64,000 nt of DNA from contig CM057136.1 of the NCBI GenBank assembly GCA_029964075.1, positions 16,542,381 to 16,606,380 on the forward strand, written 5' to 3'. The notes beneath the pieces were generated by a model that saw only the letters and a program-made list of their open reading frames with translations, was not told the origin of the DNA and made no database searches. Numbering within the stretch: the stretch's first letter is position 1; the number at the start of each line of letters is the position of its first letter. This document shows positions 58,267 to 64,000 of this stretch, one piece after another. The position numbers and the translations under genes are program-made. Source of the stretch: Patiria pectinifera. Lineage: Eukaryota; Echinodermata; Asteroidea; Valvatida; Asterinidae.

Positions 58267-59023
58267 GCATCATTCATCCATTGAAGCAGTCGGTGACGTC
58301 TTGTACGGTGCTCACGCACAAAACGTGCTGCATAGATCGCGCGTAGATCACAGAGCATGTCTTCCATGTTTAATAAAATATGTTTACTGATATCGCGTAT
58401 CGATGTCCTTGGCTATGACTGGTCTATGATTCAGTTCTGCAGATAGGAATTAAAACTTCCTTCTGCTTCGCATCTCCACGAGAAAAGAAAAGAAATCTCA
58501 CCATAAGCGTGTTTACAAAATGAAAATTGTTATTCTTGTATTCGTGATAATTATATCGTGTGAAAACAAAGTATAATCATGGGGTGCATTTTTAATTAAA
58601 CGTATCCGCTAAAATCATTACTGTTGAAAAGAGTTTTTGCTATTTTGTGATATATACCGCATATTCCACCAAAACCAATGCTTAATTTGTGTTATTAATG
58701 ATAATTTACCTCAAATTTACTTACCTAAATTAATGTAAAACCATCTCGATTTTAACGAAGAAGAATAATTAAAATCTGTTTTTTTGTCTCGGTATTTTCT
58801 TTACTATATATATTTTTTTTATTCATTTGGTACTAAAACTACGGAATTAATGACATATTTCATTAGAATCAATTTTCTTTTACTTCAAAGTATCAAGGAA
58901 ATAATTTTTGTATCACTAAAAAAAATAATCGGGGTCAGGCAATTCCCCATGCCCCTATATTTTTTTACCACCGTTCGCGCTGAAATCTAGATAATCTTCT
59001 GATTACTGTACCTAAACCTCTTT
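58267..59023. other. No recognisable gene
   Basis: AT-rich sequence with no supported exon or repeat family. Confidence 0.5.
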
Positions 59024-59137
59024 GTCAGACGGCCGAGCGGTCTAAGCCGCATAACGGGATTCGAACCCGTGCCCGGGCGCTCCAAAGGCGTAGCCTTTGG
59101 AGCGCCCGGGCACGGGTTCGAATCCCGCCCGTGTTTT
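59024..59137. pseudogene. tRNA-derived palindrome (Leu-type 5' piece plus inverted 3' halves)
   Basis: GTCAGACGGCCGAGCGGTCTAAG at 59024-59046 looks like the acceptor and D-arm of a class II (Leu-type) tRNA. It is followed by two perfect 35-base inverted arms, 59055-59089 and 59093-59127, separated by GTA. The right arm contains the T-arm ACGGGTTCGAATCCCG. The acceptor stem cannot close and no anticodon arm can be formed, so this is not a working tRNA gene. Confidence 0.6.
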
Positions 59138-60999
59138 GAAGACATTGCTAAGATTGACCTTTTTTCTTTCTTTAACATTATTCTGACATCCTTTTATAAT
59201 TTTATGGCTTCCATATGTTGCCAGCAAACGAACGAAAATTATAAATAAAAGAAATTGAACTAAAATAAGACGGAAACCATTATTCATACAGAAAGCAACA
59301 CTCTGTGACAATATTTTATTCTACTTTGAACATCTAAAAACTATTTGTTAGGCGTCTTTTTTTTAATTCAACGCCACTGCATGTCTTCTTTCCAAACCAA
59401 TGTTTTTGTTTAAATAAAATATATAAAATACAATTTTGATAAATAAAGTAGATATAATTAATACGAATCGTCGTGCACTCGGTTTGCAGTAAAACTTCCG
59501 AACATTAAATTATTTTTTTTAAGATTCAATTTTAAATGTGTTCTAGGAAAATAAATCTAATAAGATTTATGTCACATTGTGCCCAGTTAATTTTCGGAAT
59601 CCTAATTAATTTCCATTTAGTTCCGGGGAAAAATTTAGTACAGTGTTTTTCTTTCCATGCTTCAACCAAAATGTTACTTAATCCCGCTCGCTTTGCACAC
59701 ATTTTCGGTAACTTTATAAGGAACAGTTTAATAACACACACAAAAAACACCACAAATAAAAACGACTTTCGGTTTATTTTATCTGATGGAAATATTGCAA
59801 AGGTCATATGGCTGTGCGATTCGGTGTTAGATACATGTTTTGACATTCAATCATAGGTCTTGCGGCATACGCGTTCAGCACTGGTATATCCCGGTGGCCT
59901 CCCCAGCTCTCTTTTTCTTACCGTTGAGGGGGTACTTGTGCACTGAGCCCATAATTATATTCCTTTTTTACTTTTAAAAGCCGCTTTCAGAAGTTAAAAA
60001 AAATTCGCAAGGTTGCAGAATTTGTTCCCTTTGAACAGATAGTTTTTCTCAGTAAACAGAGAAAATCGGAATTTAATAAAAAGTATTAAAATTGTGAAAC
60101 TTGAGCTGTTCTGAATTGCAGAGGTAAAAAAAGTATAAAAAAAAGTATAAAAACAACTAAATAATAGAGTGAATAAAATTCACTCGTTAAAGTAAAAATG
60201 AAAAATTGCCTTAAAGAATTCTACTTTGAAAAATGTTTAAAAATGTGCTATAAGCATTCATTCATCACATCGTATGAAGTGCTTAACTAGAGAGTAAAAA
60301 ATCCAAGTTGCACTGGCACCAGACTAATATGTGACATTTATTTCAAAAAAAAAAAAAACACACATAAAACCGCCAAGAAATAAATAAATTAAAAAAAAAA
60401 TCCCCACAATCAGTTTAGTAAAGAAGGCCCTTCAACGAGACTGCAGCAAGACCCTGGCACTAAGACGGCTACCTCTACTTCGGTGCACGAGTAACAACCA
60501 GCATCCCGGCAGCACTGCGGCTTCAGACGATCACATCTGGATTTATCTTGCAACTGTTGACTCACCCAGCCACAAGGTCCGACTACCAGCTCTGACTGAC
60601 TGGCTTGAAATTCCTATTTGGACTCCTAGTCTAAGTCCCAGCAGAGTTCCACATTCAGTAGTTATGATATCTGCAAGGTCTAGCTCTCCATTCCAAACAG
60701 TGGGGCAAATAAAGCAGCCTAGTCCCAAAACCCAAGTTCCCCCATGAACTCCAAACCCCATAGTCACGATTCCCCCTCAACTATTAACCCATCAGTCCAA
60801 AGTATCAAGCCTACCCTCCATGTCCAGACCCCTTCAGCTCCCAACTTCTCAGCCTCCCAGCCTCAGACCCTCAGATCTGAAAAAATTTCAAGGGGTACCC
60901 CTTGCAATCTGAAATTCTGGCCAGAGCTGAAAAATTTTCTAAGTCCAATAACCTAAGGGTTTTAATTACGAAAACCGGAGTTATTTTCAAGAAAGTGCC

Positions 61000-61190
61000 A
61001 TGGCAGAGCGGGAAAAAAGAGAGCTGGCATGCAGAAGGTACACGGTTCAACCCTGCTCCATGCTACTATTTTATTTATTTTTAAAATGTATCACTGTAGT
61101 GAAGAAAAATTCTCCTCCCGGGTCCCCGGCTGGGATTTGATCCGGGAACCCCGGCCTGGTGGTCAGCGAGCTAGACCACCAGGCCATATG
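61000..61190. repeat. tRNA-like SINE or pseudogene sequences
   Basis: On the plus strand TGGCAGAGCGGG (about 61001) and GGTTCAACCCT (about 61043) resemble RNA polymerase III A and B boxes about 42 bases apart. On the minus strand, from about 61188 to 61115, GCCTGGTGGTCTAGCTCGC is followed by GGATCAAATCCCAG, again box-like, with an 11-bp perfect hairpin (GCCTGGTGGTC). Neither folds as a sound tRNA. Confidence 0.4.
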
Positions 61191-61226
61191 CCTCTTCGAA
61201 AATTTGTTCTCGGACGTTATATTTAA

Positions 61227-62889
61227 AGGTTAGATTGCGCAAAATGAAAAAAAATTAAAATACAACCCTTGCCCTCATTTGCATAATAACAGAAAAAATG
61301 AATATTCAAATCATGTAAAAGCAATGGTTCAAAATGCTGTTTTTTTTTACTGACTTAGCAAGCATTGATTTTATTTCAAGCCAATATTTCACAGGGTAAA
61401 AAAAAGTAAAGTTTTATAGGGGGGTGGGCTGGTACCGTAAAATTAAAATTCTTAATGTAATTTGATGATTAACGAATGTATCAGTTCAAAATTAAAATAC
61501 TGTAAATAGTGTTAACATTGAATCATCCAAACTCTTTGAATACTGTGCTTCAACTTACACACAAATTACATGTTTGAAAATTGTCATGCTATCCAGTAAA
61601 TCCGTTGTTTTAGACCATTTTTTTTTATAATTAGCCAAAAAGAAAATTCAACCGAATTCTATCTGCAACTATGTACATGTACGCTGCTACATTATGAACT
61701 TCTCAGATCTATTATGTTACAACCCATTCAACTTCTCAAGGCCAAGAAAAAACTTGTGTTTCCTGTTTTATTGAGTGATGTTTATTTTGATTAATTTACC
61801 TAAACTTTTATTGCCAGAAAAAAAAGGTATGCTCTTCTAGGTTTGCTGGGGTTATATAGGAAATTCATTTTTTTTTCTTGGCCTTCAAAGTCTGCCAGTA
61901 CAGCCTCCCTATCATCTCAACCAATTTTTTCTTTTCTTTTTCAAAGGAGACTTTGTTAGAATATTTGCAAATGGCTTTTGTAAGTTTTCTTGCAAGTTCA
62001 AAAGTTGTTTACTAACTGCTCAAAATGTTCACGATTCAAATATTTCCGAGAACAAATGGTTTTACAATCACCTACAATTGCTGGGATATCCTTTGGAATC
62101 AACCATGCTTCCAGTTTTCAAATCCGAAATTAAATTTCAAAGTTACGGACTATTTTTTTATACACACTTGTAATGATTAATGGCTAGTGTAATACATCAT
62201 GCATGCAATGACAGTTTTAGGGAATGTAAAATATTTCTCACAACGTTAGATTGTACATGTAGTGGTCTTCTTTTTAACCTTTCAATGATTAGAATTAAAA
62301 CCCAAACGAGAAATCTCAGAAAAAACATTGACCAAGGGTATTACTCTTGAGGATGTACAATTTTGTTTTCACCTAGAACTCAAGAAAGTTTAAAAACCCT
62401 CAAACAGCATTTAAAGTTTCTGAAATTCAGCCATTTTCTTATCAGTTCTACAATGGTATTGGAAAAGTAGTAATTACAATTTTTTTTAAATTAAATTTTC
62501 TTCTGACCAAAAGAAAACACAAACCCAAACGAAACATTGCATGATCAGAAAAGTTTCTCAGAAAAAGTTTATATACACGAGAAGATTTAACCCTGAAAAG
62601 GCTGGGGGGGGGGGTTCCTGCCTCCTGCACTTTTTTTAGCAATATTTTTGCAACGCGCAAGTTTTTAGGCGTGGGCTTTCATGACTTTCTATCTTCAAGT
62701 TTGGCACACATTTTCATACCAAATTTATTGAAAACTGACATTAGAAGCAACTTCACTGTACGATATTAATTGAGGCTGTGGGATGGTCCCCCCCCCCCCC
62801 GGCTCTTTTAGGGTTATTACACAACAAGCAAAACTTGAATTGAGACAACAAAGAAATGTCTTATCTAAACTGGTTCTTGAGACTGTTGT
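61227..62889. other. No recognisable gene
   Basis: AT-rich non-coding sequence. It probably includes the 3' UTR of the minus-strand gene ending at 62890. Confidence 0.5.
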
Positions 62890-63637
62890 TTAGAATCCTT
62901 GGTTGAATCCAGAGCCACCAGATCCACCGGAGTAGAAAGAACCGCTACCTCCACCTCCTTGGTTACCTGGCAACAAAATATCACATGACTGTATAAATCT
63001 TCATTGTCTAAACAAAGTCAACAAATATCAATCTAAATTTTACGAGGTGTGTTTCATTTTTCTGAAACTTATCGAAGACTGCAAGTATGAACAACAAGCT
63101 CTAGAAAAAGGGAATCTGTTTGTTCACATCATTTGGTATAAAAAAATCCCATTTTACTTGAGGATCTATTTTCTCATATTTTTGTTCCTCCATCAAACAT
63201 CTTTCAAACCTATTATCATCCCATTTAATTAGTCGACTGTTTACTGTTATGCAACAGCGGGACTGCTATTTTCTCAAAACTTAGATCACATTCAATTTAG
63301 TTTGCGGCCTATATTTCCATTACTAACCTCAGTGCCCCAAATCATGTTATATATCATTAGAAAGCTCTTGTTCTGTAAAATCCAAAAATTAAACATCTCT
63401 AATCTCAAAAAAGCTAGTTTTGGGGTGACAAATGTTTTATAACAAGATAAATCCAAATAATCCAACTGACTCTGTTACCTTGGTAACCTGATCCTCCTTG
63501 GCTTTCAAAGCTGGTATATCCGCTTCCTGCTCTCATGCCGCCTGATTGGTTAGCAAATCCGTTACCTTGGTTACCAAATCCACCACCTTGACCTCCGACC
63601 TGTGAACTGCCACCTCCAAAATTGCCACTTCCGCTAC
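62890..63637 (-). CDS. Glycine-rich C-terminal exons, probable hnRNP-type RNA-binding protein (5' part beyond window)
   Basis: Two exons are visible, 63637-63479 and 62966-62890, joined in phase 1 (GSGYQG|NQGGGG). They encode a low-complexity Gly/Asn/Gln/Ser tail: FGGGSSQVGGQGGGF, GNQGNGFANQSGGM, SFESQGGSGYQG, GSGSFYSGGSGGSGF and a final NQGF. Such prion-like tails with regularly spaced F/Y are typical of hnRNP A/B-like and TDP-43-like proteins, where they drive self-association. The RRM exons that would decide the family should lie to the right of the window. Both acceptor and donor sites are clean, and the stop TAA is at 62892-62890. Confidence 0.65.
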
Positions 63638-64000
63638 CTGTTACGAAAAGTAATAGTCCGCATTTTTTTTCCAAATATTTTATGACAAGAAATAAAAGAC
63701 ATGTCAATAATATGACCTGAAACACGGATACTACTATCAGGTACAGGCCTTAAGGTGATCATAACAAGAGTGCGGGATTGACGTGAATAACAGCAAAAAG
63801 TTCAAGCGAAATGATGGTCAATTATATAGTTTGACTCAATCCCACTCTGCTAGACCATAGCGGAACCAGTCAAATATAGACAACTGTTCTGGAACAACCT
63901 ATCTAAGTTGATTGCAATAGTCGGTGGCCACAACCAAAGGTCTCTTTTTGGGATGGAAATTATTAGACCTAAACTGAAATCTGATGTCATGCAGTGTAGT

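Noticed and set aside
59024-59137. Functional tRNA-Leu gene
   Set aside because: The acceptor stem does not close and the anticodon arm is replaced by the inverted repeat.
59532-59856. Overlapping opposite-strand frames of about 105 codons
   Set aside because: Each is the antisense of the other, neither resembles a known protein, and the region is AT-rich.
1-64000. CRISPR arrays, operons or bacterial origin
   Set aside because: Introns, SECIS, LINEs and metazoan gene families show a eukaryotic genome; none of the repeats has CRISPR spacing.

Overview
The window is an AT-rich, intron-rich metazoan nuclear segment. It has spliced genes with GT..AG introns, a UGA-selenocysteine glutathione peroxidase with a eukaryotic type-2 SECIS element, F-type lectin domains, and many remnants of DNA transposons, Helitrons and LINEs. 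Gene content (fucolectin, YHYH-domain protein, small netrin/TIMP-like secreted proteins, a UGT tandem pair) suggests a marine invertebrate deuterostome, most plausibly an echinoderm or relative. The species cannot be named from sequence alone. All gene models below were built by hand from splice sites and checked for intron phase.

Region by region. 1-3482 (-): two head-to-tail UDP-glucuronosyltransferase genes, one complete in four exons and one cut by the window edge. 5308-6284 (-): GPI-type YHYH-domain protein in two exons. 9184-10525 (-): secreted selenoprotein glutathione peroxidase with TATA box, UGA codon, SECIS and poly(A) signal. 11591-14702 (-): peroxisomal 2-hydroxyacid oxidase in eight exons ending in SRL. 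18950-19417 (-) and 22092-22547 (+): a divergent pair of NTR/TIMP-like secreted proteins. 25992-32483 (-): a two-domain F-type lectin in eight exons. 42163-44451 (-): a monocarboxylate-transporter-like MFS protein in four exons. 46294-54821 (+): the splicing factor RBM22 in nine exons. 62890-63637 (-): last two exons of a glycine-rich, probably hnRNP-like protein running off the right edge.

The space between is rich in mobile DNA. There are two copies of one Helentron-like element (38164-39638, and 48162-50362 inside RBM22 intron 2). There are two non-autonomous hAT elements with 8-bp target duplications (23841-24469 and 57225-58258), and a TTAA-flanked terminal-inverted-repeat element (34171-35489). 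Long fold-back palindromes lie at 17351-17685 and, twice, in RBM22 intron 1. LINE 3' ends lie in lectin intron 3 and in RBM22 introns 3 and 6. Several minisatellites occur. One of them (53484-53725) has multiplied the RBM22 exon-7 5' splice site about five times.

The genes form no operon or evident pathway cluster. UGT, GPx, hydroxyacid oxidase and MCT are metabolic or detoxification genes. The lectin, NTR-like and YHYH genes encode secreted or surface proteins. RBM22 and the glycine-rich gene are RNA-processing genes.
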